This document shows, one piece after another, positions 21,546 through 36,800 of a DNA stretch of 64,000 bases. Each line of letters begins with the position of its first letter. The stretch's first letter is position 1. A model generated the notes under the pieces. The model ran no database searches. It saw only the letters and a list, made by a program, of their open reading frames with translations, and was not told the DNA's origin. The translations under genes were made by a program, and so were the position numbers. Source of the stretch: Apostichopus japonicus (lineage: Eukaryota; Echinodermata; Holothuroidea; Aspidochirotida; Stichopodidae); assembly GCF_037975245.1 (NCBI RefSeq), contig NC_092574.1, forward strand, positions 2,141,001 through 2,205,000. The letters run 5' to 3'.

Positions 21546-23466
21546 GTCAAAAGTAAGGCATATATACTGATAGGCCTAGACTAGGTATACGTTGCAGACT
21601 ATGCATAGGCTAACTTCACAGACAGACATACATGCATACAGACAACTTCAGATAATGTAAAATATCACTAACCGTAATCACGTTATGTTTACGATGTCTT
21701 GAAATGTCGTCCTTTTCTTCTCTGCAACCCCGGGCCGTCATTGTAGTCGTTCGAACAACTAAATTAAGGCGAGGAACGACGTCAAGATATATCCAACGTC
21801 TAGACCACACTGCTTGCAACGAAGAGAGAACTGCCCAGTACAGTACGTGTTGATATGGACGCCTACAAAATGACAACAAATATTTTCCATTGAAAATCCA
21901 CTGTGTGTGACGGTATAGTAAACACTCGTATATAGATCAACGCACACGCGCGCACGGAGGTATTATGTACGTACAGCATGCAATGCAGACAAATATTTCG
22001 GAGCGCGCGCTTCTGATTTTGTGCTGAATATTCTTGTGAGCGCTCTTGTATAACTGTTTGCATGTGCGCACGGACAAGATAGACGTCAGATTATCACGCT
22101 GTAGCTACTAAACCTTTACTTGCATGTGTACAGCAGTAGACTACTGTGATGGTTGCATGCGGCAGTTTAATTGTGTGTGCACAATATGTCAGCATTGTAC
22201 GGTGGCTTAATAAGGACATAGGAAAGAAAAACAGTGTCCCCAAATCTCACAATGTTGTCTTTTTATCTCAAAATATTGCCTCTTTTTTTTCCCCCTTTAA
22301 AATTTGGACTTTAAAAGATCCATCGGGAGCTTTCTATTTTATAGCTGTTGTAAGTGTCATACCAGAAGTAATCGTTCCATTATCTTACACACTATAAGTC
22401 CGTCACGTTTTGGGTCCGCTAAAGTATAGCTAGAAGTTGTCAACTGACATATCAGACCCCCCCCCCATTCCCCCGTTGATATCTGAGGGCTTGGCCTGTC
22501 AGGGTGCATGCGCATTTCTATATCATGACGCAGTTTAGACTTTGGGCTAGAAGAGGAGCAAGTTAAGCACACTGAACCGTCTGCTCGCACGGAGAAACAT
22601 ATCCAGATTTAAACACAGAATTTATGAAATGCTCTGTGTCACCTCCAATCCTCCTTATTTGCACATCATCTCTACTTTGATTTATGTGCTTCCACATCAA
22701 GGCATTCAAAACGATCGTGGTGACTGGAAATATGCCAAAACAAGCACTGCGTTAAGTCATTTTACGTCTTGTGTGTGCTTTTAATTTACTTGTCTTTTCG
22801 TGTGTTTTTTTGTTGTTTTTTTTTTCGTGTTTTTGTTTTTTTGTTTTTCGTGTTTCTTCTTTCACGGTTAAACTTTTGTGCGAATGTACAATACTCCAAT
22901 TGGGGCACGGTATGCATTCATATCACATTGTTTTGGAACAATCTGGAACTGGAAGTATTATTTCGACCCAAGAATCACCAGGCTGGCGTGGTGGCCTGAA
23001 CGGTTGGAAGACAGCACTGCGCGTCGGTGTTTGTTGTCAGGCTGTGTGAATCGCGCCGATCGGATGACAGACACTGCTTTGTTTATAATGGCATCGCCAA
23101 GGTGGAATTTTTACACGGGCCTAGGATCCCAATTCCGTATCCTCCCTTAGTTCGCAAAAGCATCCGGGAGATTACGTTTAGAGTCCGGCCTTCGGGCCAG
23201 AAGTGGGCTAGCTGACTTGCAATGGAGGGCTCACGTCGATTCGGACTGGGTTGATGTTCAACGTTCAGTGAAACCATGGCCTCGATGAGGCGTAATCTCT
23301 TGTTAATTTTAGCTTTCTGTCTTCAATTTTATAATACAATAATTCAAATTAATTATTGACATTTTGCATTCATCTTTTTCTCGCTAAGTAATCACAATTT
23401 ATTTAAGATTATATTGATGCTCATGTCTGCCTAGGTTCGATTCCACGCCGAAGCACTATTTTATAT

Positions 23467-23497
<31 letters not shown>

Positions 23498-24630
23498 GGG
23501 GGGGGGGGGTTGTTGTTAATATCTGCATGTACATGCATGGTGTTTTAAATTTGTTTTGCTTTGTTTGTTTGTCTGTCTGTTTTTTTTTTTTTTTTAGGGG
23601 GGGGTGGGGGTTGTTTCTATTTGGTATATTGTTTCGCGTAAACGAAGTAGGTCATTGCAATATTTTGCACAACTTGTACTTAGAAACCAATCGGAACTTA
23701 AGACCTGAGTAGTAAATTTGATTTCTGTCTCGCTCGTCGCCTTTCACTGGAAATTTTAATGAAAGTATACATAAGGACGAAAATTGTACCTGCAAAAAGA
23801 AATGCTTCTTTTGTACAGTGTAAGGCCACCGCGACATCTTTTCTGACAATCTTGATAATATTTGTTCTTCGGGAATGTTGTGTCATTACTTAGCCTTTAT
23901 ATTATAAACCGTTAAGTGTGGAAACAGCTATGCTCCTGTTAGAACAACTTCACATTTCTTAAATGCTGATTTACTGAGGCAGGCGTTTGAAAGACAGTGT
24001 GATACAAACAGGTACGGTAACGTTATAAACAATGCCACGAGCTCTCCGTGCATTAACAACGATCGAAACGTGCGGTATTCATGACGGTACACAAAGCAGA
24101 TAATGCGAATACAGCAGACTTAGCCGAGAATTAAACCTAGTAGCGCGGAGGATTTAATTATGACATACTAGGACTTTCTACCGGTAAACTTTACTCATTG
24201 TCGAATAAATCTATCTAATTTCTACCTTATCTAGCTTTTACTCTGTAGTTAACGTATTATGACCAAAGCAAATATGAAATTCACGACAATTCCATGGGAC
24301 TTGTATATTCATTTAAAATAGCTCCGTTTTGAATCTAAAATTTAACGCTCCATTGCTATGGTAACATCGTGAATAATAGCCCTGCCGCTAATGGATAGAT
24401 GACATGTAGAAGATGGCCATCGATGGCGCTCTCAACTTCTCGTGCCACGTCTGGCACCTACAAGAAGTAACCGACATATTACTGGCGCAATCCCGACCGA
24501 ACGTATTTTAACTCTCCTACAGACTTTTCTACACTGATCCCAGAAAGCATTAAGTGCCGTCAAAATGCCTCAGTTGCTCAGAGGTACATATCCATGACGT
24601 AACACTGTTCTCGTTGTGCATAAAACTGTT
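21546..24630 (+). repeat. Unit copy 8
   Basis: Complete unit of 3085 bp. G at 24581 near its end is shared with copies 9 and 10. Tracts are C10, T29G12 (longest uninterrupted T run) and T16-A-G8. Confidence 0.97.
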
Positions 24631-27600
24631 GTCAAAAGTAAGGCATATATACTGATAGGCCTAGACTAGGTATACGTTGCAGACTATGCATAGGCTAACT
24701 TCACAGACAGACATACATGCATACAGACAACTTCAGATAATGTAAAATATCACTAACCGTAATCACGTTATGTTTACGATGTCTTGAAATGTCGTCCTTT
24801 TCTTCTCTGCAACCCCGGGCCGTCATTGTAGTCGTTCGAACAACTAAATTAAGGCGAGGAACTACGTCAAGATATATCCAACGTCTAGACCACACTGCTT
24901 GCAACGAAGAGAGAACTGCCCAGTACAGTACGTGTTGATATGGACGCCTACAAAATGACAACAAATATTTTCCATTGAAAATCCACTGTGTGTGACGGTA
25001 TAGTAAACACTCGTATATAGATCAACGCACACGCGCGCACGGAGGTATTATGTACGTACAGCATGCAATGCAGACAAATATTTCGGAGCGCGCGCTTCTG
25101 ATTTTGTGCTGAATATTCTTGTGAGCGCTCTTGTATAACTGTTTGCATGTGCGCACGGACAAGATAGACGTCAGATTATCACGCTGTAGCTACTAAACCT
25201 TTACTTGCATGTGTACAGCAGTAGACTACTGTGATGGTTGCATGCGGCAGTTTAATTGTGTGTGCACAATATGTCAGCATTGTACGGTGGCTTAATAAGG
25301 ACATAGGAAAGAAAAACAGTGTCCCCAAATCTCACAATGTTGTCTTTTTATCTCAAAATATTGCCTCTTTTTTTTCCCCCTTTAAAATTTGGACTTTAAA
25401 AGATCCATCGGGAGCTTTCTATTTTATAGCTGTTGTAAGTGTCATACCAGAAGTAATCGTTCCATTATCTTACACACTATAAGTCCGTCACGTTTTGGGT
25501 CCGCTAAAGTATAGCTAGAAGTTGTCAACTGACATATCAGACCCCCCCCCCCCCATTCCCCCGTTGATATCTGAGGGCTTGGCCTGTCAGGGTGCATGCG
25601 CATTTCTATATCATGACGCAGTTTAGACTTTGGGCTAGAAGAGGAGCAAGTTAAGCACACTGAACCGTCTGCTCGCACGGAGAAACATATCCAGATTTAA
25701 ACACAGAATTTATGAAATGCTCTGTGTCACCTCCAATCCTCCTTATTTGCACATCATCTCTACTTTGATTTATGTGCTTCCACATCAAGGCATTCAAAAC
25801 GATCGTGGTGACTGGAAATATGCCAAAACAAGCACTGCGTTAAGTCATTTTACGTCTTGTGTGTGCTTTTAATTTACTTGTCTTTTCGTGTGTTTTTTTG
25901 TTGTTTTTTTTTCGTGTTTTTGTTTTTTTGTTTTTCGTGTTTCTTCTTTCACGGTTAAACTTTTGTGCGAATGTACAATACTCCAATTGGGGCACGGTAT
26001 GCATTCATATCACATTGTTTTGGAACAATCTGGAACTGGAAGTATTATTTCGACCCAAGAATCACCAGGCTGGCGTGGTGGCCTGAACGGTTGGAAGACA
26101 GCACTGCGCGTCGGTGTTTGTTGTCAGGCTGTGTGAATCGCGCCGATCGGATGACAGACACTGCTTTGTTTATAATGGCATCGCCAAGGTGGAATTTTTA
26201 CACGGGCCTAGGATCCCAATTCCGTATCCTCCCTTAGTTCGCAAAAGCATCCGGGAGATTACGTTTAGAGTCCGGCCTTCGGGCCAGAAGTGGGCTAGCT
26301 GACTTGCAATGGAGGGCTCACGTCGATTCGGACTGGGTTGATGTTCAACGTTCAGTGAAACCATGGCCTCGATGAGGCGTAATCTCTTGTTAATTTTAGC
26401 TTTCTGTCTTCAATTTTATAATACAATAATTCAAATTAATTATTGACATTTTGCATTCATCTTTTTCTCGCTAAGTAATCACAATTTATTTAAGATTATA
26501 TTGATGCTCATGTCTGCCTAGGTTCGATTCCACGCCGAAGCACTATTTTATATAATTTTTTTTTTTATTTATTTTTTTTTGGGGGGGGGGGTTGTTGTTA
26601 ATATCTGCATGTACATGCATGGTGTTTTAAATTTGTTTTGCTTTGTTTGTTTGTCTGTCTGTCTGTTTTTTTTTTTTTTTAGGGGGGGGGGGTGGGGGTT
26701 GTTTCTATTTGGTATATTGTTTCGCGTAAACGAAGTAGGTCATTGCAATATTTTGCACAACTTGTACTTAGAAACCAATCGGAACTTAAGACCTGAGTAG
26801 TAAATTTGATTTCTGTCTCGCTCGTCGCCTTTCACTGGAAATTTTAATGAAAGTATACATAAGGACGAAAATTGTACCTGCAAAAAGAAATGCTTCTTTT
26901 GTACAGTGTAAGGCCACCGCGACATCTTTTCTGACAATCTTGATAATATTTGTTCTTCGGGAATGTTGTGTCATTACTTAGCCTTTATATTATAAACCGT
27001 TAAGTGTGGAAACAGCTATGCTCCTGTTAGAACAACTTCACATTTCTTAAATGCTGATTTACTGAGGCAGGCGTTTGAAAGACAGTGTGATACAAACAGG
27101 TACGGTAACGTTATAAACAATGCCACGAGCTCTCCGTGCATTAACAACGATCGAAACGTGCGGTATTCATGACGGTACACAAAGCAGATAATGCGAATAC
27201 AGCAGACTTAGCCGAGAATTAAACCTAGTAGCGCGGAGGATTTAATTATGACATACTAGGACTTTCTACCGGTAAACTTTACTCATTGTCGAATAAATCT
27301 ATCTAATTTCTACCTTATCTAGCTTTTACTCTGTAGTTAACGTATTATGACCAAAGCAAATATGAAATTCACGACAATTCCATGGGACTTGTATATTCAT
27401 TTAAAATAGCTCCGTTTTGAATCTAAAATTTAACGCTCCATTGCTATGGTAACATCGTGAATAATAGCCCTGCCGCTAATGGATAGATGACATGTAGAAG
27501 ATGGCCATCGATGGCGCTCTCAACTTCTCGTGCCACGTCTGGCACCTACAAGAAGTAACCGACATATTACTGGCGCAATCCCGACCGAACGTATTTTAAC

Positions 27601-27718
27601 TCTCCTACAGACTTTTCTACACTGATCCCAGAAAGCATTAAGTGCCGTCAAAATGCCTCAGTTGCTCAGAGGTACATATCCATGACGTAACACTGTTCTC
27701 GTTGTGCATAAAACTGTT
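24631..27718 (+). repeat. Unit copy 9
   Basis: Longest complete unit at 3088 bp. T at 24863 is shared with copies 10 and 11, and G at 27669 with copies 8 and 10. The T run is interrupted: T11-A-T3-A-T9 then G11. There is an extra TCTG, and the second tract is T15-A-G11. This composite tract is identical in copy 20. The C run is C13. Confidence 0.97.
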
Positions 27719-30700
27719 GTCAAAAGTAAGGCATATATACTGATAGGCCTAGACTAGGTATACGTTGCAGACTATGCATAGGCTAACTTCACAGACAGAC
27801 ATACATGCATACAGACAACTTCAGATAATGTAAAATATCACTAACCGTAATCACGTTATGTTTACGATGTCTTGAAATGTCGTCCTTTTCTTCTCTGCAA
27901 CCCCGGGCCGTCATTGTAGTCGTTCGAACAACTAAATTAAGGCGAGGAACTACGTCAAGATATATCCAACGTCTAGACCACACTGCTTGCAACGAAGAGA
28001 GAACTGCCCAGTACAGTACGTGTTGATATGGACGCCTACAAAATGACAACAAATATTTTCCATTGAAAATCCACTGTGTGTGACGGTATAGTAAACACTC
28101 GTATATAGATCAACGCACACGCGCGCACGGAGGTATTATGTACGTACAGCATGCAATGCAGACAAATATTTCGGAGCGCGCGCTTCTGATTTTGTGCTGA
28201 ATATTCTTGTGAGCGCTCTTGTATAACTGTTTGCATGTGCGCACGGACAAGATAGACGTCAGATTATCACGCTGTAGCTACTAAACCTTTACTTGCATGT
28301 GTACAGCAGTAGACTACTGTGATGGTTGCATGCGGCAGTTTAATTGTGTGTGCACAATATGTCAGCATTGTACGGTGGCTTAATAAGGACATAGGAAAGA
28401 AAAACAGTGTCCCCAAATCTCACAATGTTGTCTTTTTATCTCAAAATATTGCCTCTTTTTTTTCCCCCTTTAAAATTTGGACTTTAAAAGATCCATCGGG
28501 AGCTTTCTATTTTATAGCTGTTGTAAGTGTCATACCAGAAGTAATCGTTCCATTATCTTACACACTATAAGTCCGTCACGTTTTGGGTCCGCTAAAGTAT
28601 AGCTAGAAGTTGTCAACTGACATATCAGACCCCCCCCCCATTCCCCCGTTGATATCTGAGGGCTTGGCCTGTCAGGGTGCATGCGCATTTCTATATCATG
28701 ACGCAGTTTAGACTTTGGGCTAGAAGAGGAGCAAGTTAAGCACACTGAACCGTCTGCTCGCACGGAGAAACATATCCAGATTTAAACACAGAATTTATGA
28801 AATGCTCTGTGTCACCTCCAATCCTCCTTATTTGCACATCATCTCTACTTTGATTTATGTGCTTCCACATCAAGGCATTCAAAACGATCGTGGTGACTGG
28901 AAATATGCCAAAACAAGCACTGCGTTAAGTCATTTTACGTCTTGTGTGTGCTTTTAATTTACTTGTCTTTTCGTGTGTTTTTTTGTTGTTTTTTTTTCGT
29001 GTTTTTGTTTTTTTGTTTTTCGTGTTTCTTCTTTCACGGTTAAACTTTTGTGCGAATGTACAATACTCCAATTGGGGCACGGTATGCATTCATATCACAT
29101 TGTTTTGGAACAATCTGGAACTGGAAGTATTATTTCGACCCAAGAATCACCAGGCTGGCGTGGTGGCCTGAACGGTTGGAAGACAGCACTGCGCGTCGGT
29201 GTTTGTTGTCAGGCTGTGTGAATCGCGCCGATCGGATGACAGACACTGCTTTGTTTATAATGGCATCGCCAAGGTGGAATTTTTACACGGGCCTAGGATC
29301 CCAATTCCGTATCCTCCCTTAGTTCGCAAAAGCATCCGGGAGATTACGTTTAGAGTCCGGCCTTCGGGCCAGAAGTGGGCTAGCTGACTTGCAATGGAGG
29401 GCTCACGTCGATTCGGACTGGGTTGATGTTCAACGTTCAGTGAAACCATGGCCTCGATGAGGCGTAATCTCTTGTTAATTTTAGCTTTCTGTCTTCAATT
29501 TTATAATACAATAATTCAAATTAATTATTGACATTTTGCATTCATCTTTTTCTCGCTAAGTAATCACAATTTATTTAAGATTATATTGATGCTCATGTCT
29601 GCCTAGGTTCGATTCCACGCCGAAGCACTATTTTATATAATTTTTTTTTTTATTTATTTTTTTTTGGGGGGGGGGGTTGTTGTTAATATCTGCATGTACA
29701 TGCATGGTGTTTTAAATTTGTTTTGCTTTGTTTGTTTGTCTGTCTGTCTGTTTTTTTTTTTTTTTAGGGGGGGGGGGGTGGGGGTTGTTTCTATTTGGTA
29801 TATTGTTTCGCGTAAACGAAGTAGGTCATTGCAATATTTTGCACAACTTGTACTTAGAAACCAATCGGAACTTAAGACCTGAGTAGTAAATTTGATTTCT
29901 GTCTCGCTCGTCGCCTTTCACTGGAAATTTTAATGAAAGTATACATAAGGACGAAAATTGTACCTGCAAAAAGAAATGCTTCTTTTGTACAGTGTAAGGC
30001 CACCGCGACATCTTTTCTGACAATCTTGATAATATTTGTTCTTCGGGAATGTTGTGTCATTACTTAGCCTTTATATTATAAACCGTTAAGTGTGGAAACA
30101 GCTATGCTCCTGTTAGAACAACTTCACATTTCTTAAATGCTGATTTACTGAGGCAGGCGTTTGAAAGACAGTGTGATACAAACAGGTACGGTAACGTTAT
30201 AAACAATGCCACGAGCTCTCCGTGCATTAACAACGATCGAAACGTGCGGTATTCATGACGGTACACAAAGCAGATAATGCGAATACAGCAGACTTAGCCG
30301 AGAATTAAACCTAGTAGCGCGGAGGATTTAATTATGACATACTAGGACTTTCTACCGGTAAACTTTACTCATTGTCGAATAAATCTATCTAATTTCTACC
30401 TTATCTAGCTTTTACTCTGTAGTTAACGTATTATGACCAAAGCAAATATGAAATTCACGACAATTCCATGGGACTTGTATATTCATTTAAAATAGCTCCG
30501 TTTTGAATCTAAAATTTAACGCTCCATTGCTATGGTAACATCGTGAATAATAGCCCTGCCGCTAATGGATAGATGACATGTAGAAGATGGCCATCGATGG
30601 CGCTCTCAACTTCTCGTGCCACGTCTGGCACCTACAAGAAGTAACCGACATATTACTGGCGCAATCCCGACCGAACGTATTTTAACTCTCCTACAGACTT

Positions 30701-30804
30701 TTCTACACTGATCCCAGAAAGCATTAAGTGCCGTCAAAATGCCTCAGTTGCTCAGAGGTACATATCCATGACGTAACACTGTTCTCGTTGTGCATAAAAC
30801 TGTT
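27719..30804 (+). repeat. Unit copy 10
   Basis: Complete unit of 3086 bp. T at 27951 is shared with copies 9 and 11, and G at 30755 with copies 8 and 9. It carries the interrupted T11-A-T3-A-T9-G11 run and the extra TCTG, differing from copy 9 by one more G in the second tract (G12) and by C10 instead of C13. Confidence 0.97.
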
Positions 30805-33800
30805 GTCAAAAGTAAGGCATATATACTGATAGGCCTAGACTAGGTATACGTTGCAGACTATGCATAGGCTAACTTCACAGACAGACATACATGCATACAG
30901 ACAACTTCAGATAATGTAAAATATCACTAACCGTAATCACGTTATGTTTACGATGTCTTGAAATGTCGTCCTTTTCTTCTCTGCAACCCCGGGCCGTCAT
31001 TGTAGTCGTTCGAACAACTAAATTAAGGCGAGGAACTACGTCAAGATATATCCAACGTCTAGACCACACTGCTTGCAACGAAGAGAGAACTGCCCAGTAC
31101 AGTACGTGTTGATATGGACGCCTACAAAATGACAACAAATATTTTCCATTGAAAATCCACTGTGTGTGACGGTATAGTAAACACTCGTATATAGATCAAC
31201 GCACACGCGCGCACGGAGGTATTATGTACGTACAGCATGCAATGCAGACAAATATTTCGGAGCGCGCGCTTCTGATTTTGTGCTGAATATTCTTGTGAGC
31301 GCTCTTGTATAACTGTTTGCATGTGCGCACGGACAAGATAGACGTCAGATTATCACGCTGTAGCTACTAAACCTTTACTTGCATGTGTACAGCAGTAGAC
31401 TACTGTGATGGTTGCATGCGGCAGTTTAATTGTGTGTGCACAATATGTCAGCATTGTACGGTGGCTTAATAAGGACATAGGAAAGAAAAACAGTGTCCCC
31501 AAATCTCACAATGTTGTCTTTTTATCTCAAAATATTGCCTCTTTTTTTTCCCCCTTTAAAATTTGGACTTTAAAAGATCCATCGGGAGCTTTCTATTTTA
31601 TAGCTGTTGTAAGTGTCATACCAGAAGTAATCGTTCCATTATCTTACACACTATAAGTCCGTCACGTTTTGGGTCCGCTAAAGTATAGCTAGAAGTTGTC
31701 AACTGACATATCAGACCCCCCCCCCCATTCCCCCGTTGATATCTGAGGGCTTGGCCTGTCAGGGTGCATGCGCATTTCTATATCATGACGCAGTTTAGAC
31801 TTTGGGCTAGAAGAGGAGCAAGTTAAGCACACTGAACCGTCTGCTCGCACGGAGAAACATATCCAGATTTAAACACAGAATTTATGAAATGCTCTGTGTC
31901 ACCTCCAATCCTCCTTATTTGCACATCATCTCTACTTTGATTTATGTGCTTCCACATCAAGGCATTCAAAACGATCGTGGTGACTGGAAATATGCCAAAA
32001 CAAGCACTGCGTTAAGTCATTTTACGTCTTGTGTGTGCTTTTAATTTACTTGTCTTTTCGTGTGTTTTTTTGTTGTTTTTTTTTCGTGTTTTTGTTTTTT
32101 TGTTTTTCGTGTTTCTTCTTTCACGGTTAAACTTTTGTGCGAATGTACAATACTCCAATTGGGGCACGGTATGCATTCATATCACATTGTTTTGGAACAA
32201 TCTGGAACTGGAAGTATTATTTCGACCCAAGAATCACCAGGCTGGCGTGGTGGCCTGAACGGTTGGAAGACAGCACTGCGCGTCGGTGTTTGTTGTCAGG
32301 CTGTGTGAATCGCGCCGATCGGATGACAGACACTGCTTTGTTTATAATGGCATCGCCAAGGTGGAATTTTTACACGGGCCTAGGATCCCAATTCCGTATC
32401 CTCCCTTAGTTCGCAAAAGCATCCGGGAGATTACGTTTAGAGTCCGGCCTTCGGGCCAGAAGTGGGCTAGCTGACTTGCAATGGAGGGCTCACGTCGATT
32501 CGGACTGGGTTGATGTTCAACGTTCAGTGAAACCATGGCCTCGATGAGGCGTAATCTCTTGTTAATTTTAGCTTTCTGTCTTCAATTTTATAATACAATA
32601 ATTCAAATTAATTATTGACATTTTGCATTCATCTTTTTCTCGCTAAGTAATCACAATTTATTTAAGATTATATTGATGCTCATGTCTGCCTAGGTTCGAT
32701 TCCACGCCGAAGCACTATTTTATATAATTTTTTTTTTTTTTTTTTTTTTTTTTGGGGGGGGGGGTTGTTGTTAATATCTGCATGTACATGCATGGTGTTT
32801 TAAATTTGTTTTGCTTTGTTTGTTTGTCTGTCTGTCTGTTTTTTTTTTTTTTAGGGGGGGGGGTGGGGGTTGTTTCTATTTGGTATATTGTTTCGCGTAA
32901 ACGAAGTAGGTCATTGCAATATTTTGCACAACTTGTACTTAGAAACCAATCGGAACTTAAGACCTGAGTAGTAAATTTGATTTCTGTCTCGCTCGTCGCC
33001 TTTCACTGGAAATTTTAATGAAAGTATACATAAGGACGAAAATTGTACCTGCAAAAAGAAATGCTTCTTTTGTACAGTGTAAGGCCACCGCGACATCTTT
33101 TCTGACAATCTTGATAATATTTGTTCTTCGGGAATGTTGTGTCATTACTTAGCCTTTATATTATAAACCGTTAAGTGTGGAAACAGCTATGCTCCTGTTA
33201 GAACAACTTCACATTTCTTAAATGCTGATTTACTGAGGCAGGCGTTTGAAAGACAGTGTGATACAAACAGGTACGGTAACGTTATAAACAATGCCACGAG
33301 CTCTCCGTGCATTAACAACGATCGAAACGTGCGGTATTCATGACGGTACACAAAGCAGATAATGCGAATACAGCAGACTTAGCCGAGAATTAAACCTAGT
33401 AGCGCGGAGGATTTAATTATGACATACTAGGACTTTCTACCGGTAAACTTTACTCATTGTCGAATAAATCTATCTAATTTCTACCTTATCTAGCTTTTAC
33501 TCTGTAGTTAACGTATTATGACCAAAGCAAATATGAAATTCACGACAATTCCATGGGACTTGTATATTCATTTAAAATAGCTCCGTTTTGAATCTAAAAT
33601 TTAACGCTCCATTGCTATGGTAACATCGTGAATAATAGCCCTGCCGCTAATGGATAGATGACATGTAGAAGATGGCCATCGATGGCGCTCTCAACTTCTC
33701 GTGCCACGTCTGGCACCTACAAGAAGTAACCGACATATTACTGGCGCAATCCCGACCGAACGTATTTTAACTCTCCTACAGACTTTTCTACACTGATCCC

Positions 33801-33889
33801 AGAAAGCATTAAGTGCCGTCAAAATGCCTCAGTTGCTCATAGGTACATATCCATGACGTAACACTGTTCTCGTTGTGCATAAAACTGTT
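30805..33889 (+). repeat. Unit copy 11
   Basis: Complete unit of 3085 bp. T at 31037 and the extra TCTG link it to copies 9 and 10, but the T run is uninterrupted (T26G11) and the base equivalent to 24581 is T. Its C run is C11. Confidence 0.97.
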
Positions 33890-36800
33890 GTCAAAAGTAA
33901 GGCATATATACTGATAGGCCTAGACTAGGTATACGTTGCAGACTATGCATAGGCTAACTTCACAGACAGACATACATGCATACAGACAACTTCAGATAAT
34001 GTAAAATATCACTAACCGTAATCACGTTATGTTTACGATGTCTTGAAATGTCGTCCTTTTCTTCTCTGCAACCCCGGGCCGTCATTGTAGTCGTTCGAAC
34101 AACTAAATTAAGGCGAGGAACGACGTCAAGATATATCCAACGTCTAGACCACACTGCTTGCAACGAAGAGAGAACTGCCCAGTACAGTACGTGTTGATAT
34201 GGACGCCTACAAAATGACAACAAATATTTTCCATTGAAAATCCACTGTGTGTGACGGTATAGTAAACACTCGTATATAGATCAACGCACACGCGCGCACG
34301 GAGGTATTATGTACGTACAGCATGCAATGCAGACAAATATTTCGGAGCGCGCGCTTCTGATTTTGTGCTGAATATTCTTGTGAGCGCTCTTGTATAACTG
34401 TTTGCATGTGCGCACGGACAAGATAGACGTCAGATTATCACGCTGTAGCTACTAAACCTTTACTTGCATGTGTACAGCAGTAGACTACTGTGATGGTTGC
34501 ATGCGGCAGTTTAATTGTGTGTGCACAATATGTCAGCATTGTACGGTGGCTTAATAAGGACATAGGAAAGAAAAACAGTGTCCCCAAATCTCACAATGTT
34601 GTCTTTTTATCTCAAAATATTGCCTCTTTTTTTTCCCCCTTTAAAATTTGGACTTTAAAAGATCCATCGGGAGCTTTCTATTTTATAGCTGTTGTAAGTG
34701 TCATACCAGAAGTAATCGTTCCATTATCTTACACACTATAAGTCCGTCACGTTTTGGGTCCGCTAAAGTATAGCTAGAAGTTGTCAACTGACATATCAGA
34801 CCCCCCCCCCCTTCCCCCGTTGATATCTGAGGGCTTGGCCTGTCAGGGTGCATGCGCATTTCTATATCATGACGCAGTTTAGACTTTGGGCTAGAAGAGG
34901 AGCAAGTTAAGCACACTGAACCGTCTGCTCGCACGGAGAAACATATCCAGATTTAAACACAGAATTTATGAAATGCTCTGTGTCACCTCCAATCCTCCTT
35001 ATTTGCACATCATGTCTACTTTGAATTATGTGCTTCCACATCAAGGCATTCAAAACGATCGTGGTGACTGGAAATATGCCAAAACAAGCACTGCGTTAAG
35101 TCATTTTACGTCTTGTGTGTGCTTTTAATTTACTTGTCTTTTCGTGTGTTTTTTTGTTGTTTTTTTTTCGTGTTTTTGTTTTTTTGTTTTTCGTGTTTCT
35201 TCTTTCACGGTTAAACTTTTGTGCGAATGTACAATACTCCAATTGGGGCACGGTATGCATTCATATCACATTGTTTTGGAACAATCTGGAACTGGAAGTA
35301 TTATTTCGACCCAAGAATCACCAGGCTGGCGTGGTGGCCTGAACTGTTGGAAGACAGCACTGCGCGTCGGTGTTTGTTGTCAGGCTGTGTGAATCGCGCC
35401 GATCGGATGACAGACACTGCTTTGTTTATAATGGCATCGCCAAGGTGGAATTTTTACACGGGCCTAGGATCCCAATTCCGTATCCTCCCTTAGTTCGCAA
35501 AAGCATCCGGGAGATTACGTTTAGAGTCCGGCCTTCGGGCCAGAAGTGGGCTAGCTGACTTGCAATGGAGGGCTCACGTCGATTCGGACTGGGTTGATGT
35601 TCAACGTTCAGTGAAACCATGGCCTCGATGAGGCGTAATCTCTTGTTAATTTTAGCTTTCTGTCTTCAATTTTATAATACAATAATTCAAATTAATTATT
35701 GACATTTTGCATTCATCTTTTTCTCGCTAAGTAATCACAATTTATTTAAGATTATATTGATGCTCATGTCTGCCTAGGTTCGATTCCACGCCGAAGCACT
35801 ATTTTATATAATTTTTTTTTTTTTTTTTTTTTGGGGGGGGGGGTTGTTGTTAATATCTGCATGTACATGCATGGTGTTTTAAATTTGTTTTGCTTTGTTT
35901 GTTTGTCTGTCTGTTTTTTTTTTTTTTTAGGGGAGGGGTGGGGGTTGTTTCTATTTGGTATATTGTTTCGCGTAAACGAAGTAGGTCATTGCAATATTTT
36001 GCACAACTTGTACTTAGAAACCAATCGGAACTTAAGACCTGAGTAGTAAATTTGATTTCTGTCTCGCTCGTCGCCTTTCACTGGAAATTTTAATGAAAGT
36101 ATACATAAGGACGAAAATTGTACCTGCAAAAAGAAATGCTTCTTTTGTACAGTGTAAGGCCACCGCGACATCTTTTCTGACAATCTTGATAATATTTGTT
36201 CTTCGGGAATGTTGTGTCATTACTTAGCCTTTATATTATAAACCGTTAAGTGTGGAAACAGCTATGCTCCTGTTAGAACAACTTCACATTTCTTAAATGC
36301 TGATTTACTGAGGCAGGCGTTTGAAAGACAGTGTGATACAAACAGGTACGGTAACGTTATAAACAATGCCACGAGCTCTCCGTGCATTAACAACGATCGA
36401 AACGTGCGGTATTCATGACGGTACACAAAGCAGATAATGCGAATACAGCAGACTTAGCCGAGAATTAAACCTAGTAGCGCGGAGGATTTAATTATGACAT
36501 ACTAGGACTTTCTACCGGTAAACTTTACTCATTGTCGAATAAATCTATCTAATTTCTACCTTATCTAGCTTTTACTCTGTAGTTAACGTATTATGACCAA
36601 AGCAAATATGAAATTCACGACAATTCCATGGGACTTGTATATTCATTTAAAATAGCTCCGTTTTGAATCTAAAATTTAACGCTCCATTGCTATGGTAACA
36701 TCGTGAATAATAGCCCTGCCGCTAATGGATAGATGACATGTAGAAGATGGCCATCGATGGCGCTCTCAACTTCTCGTGCCACGTCTGGCACCTACAAGAA

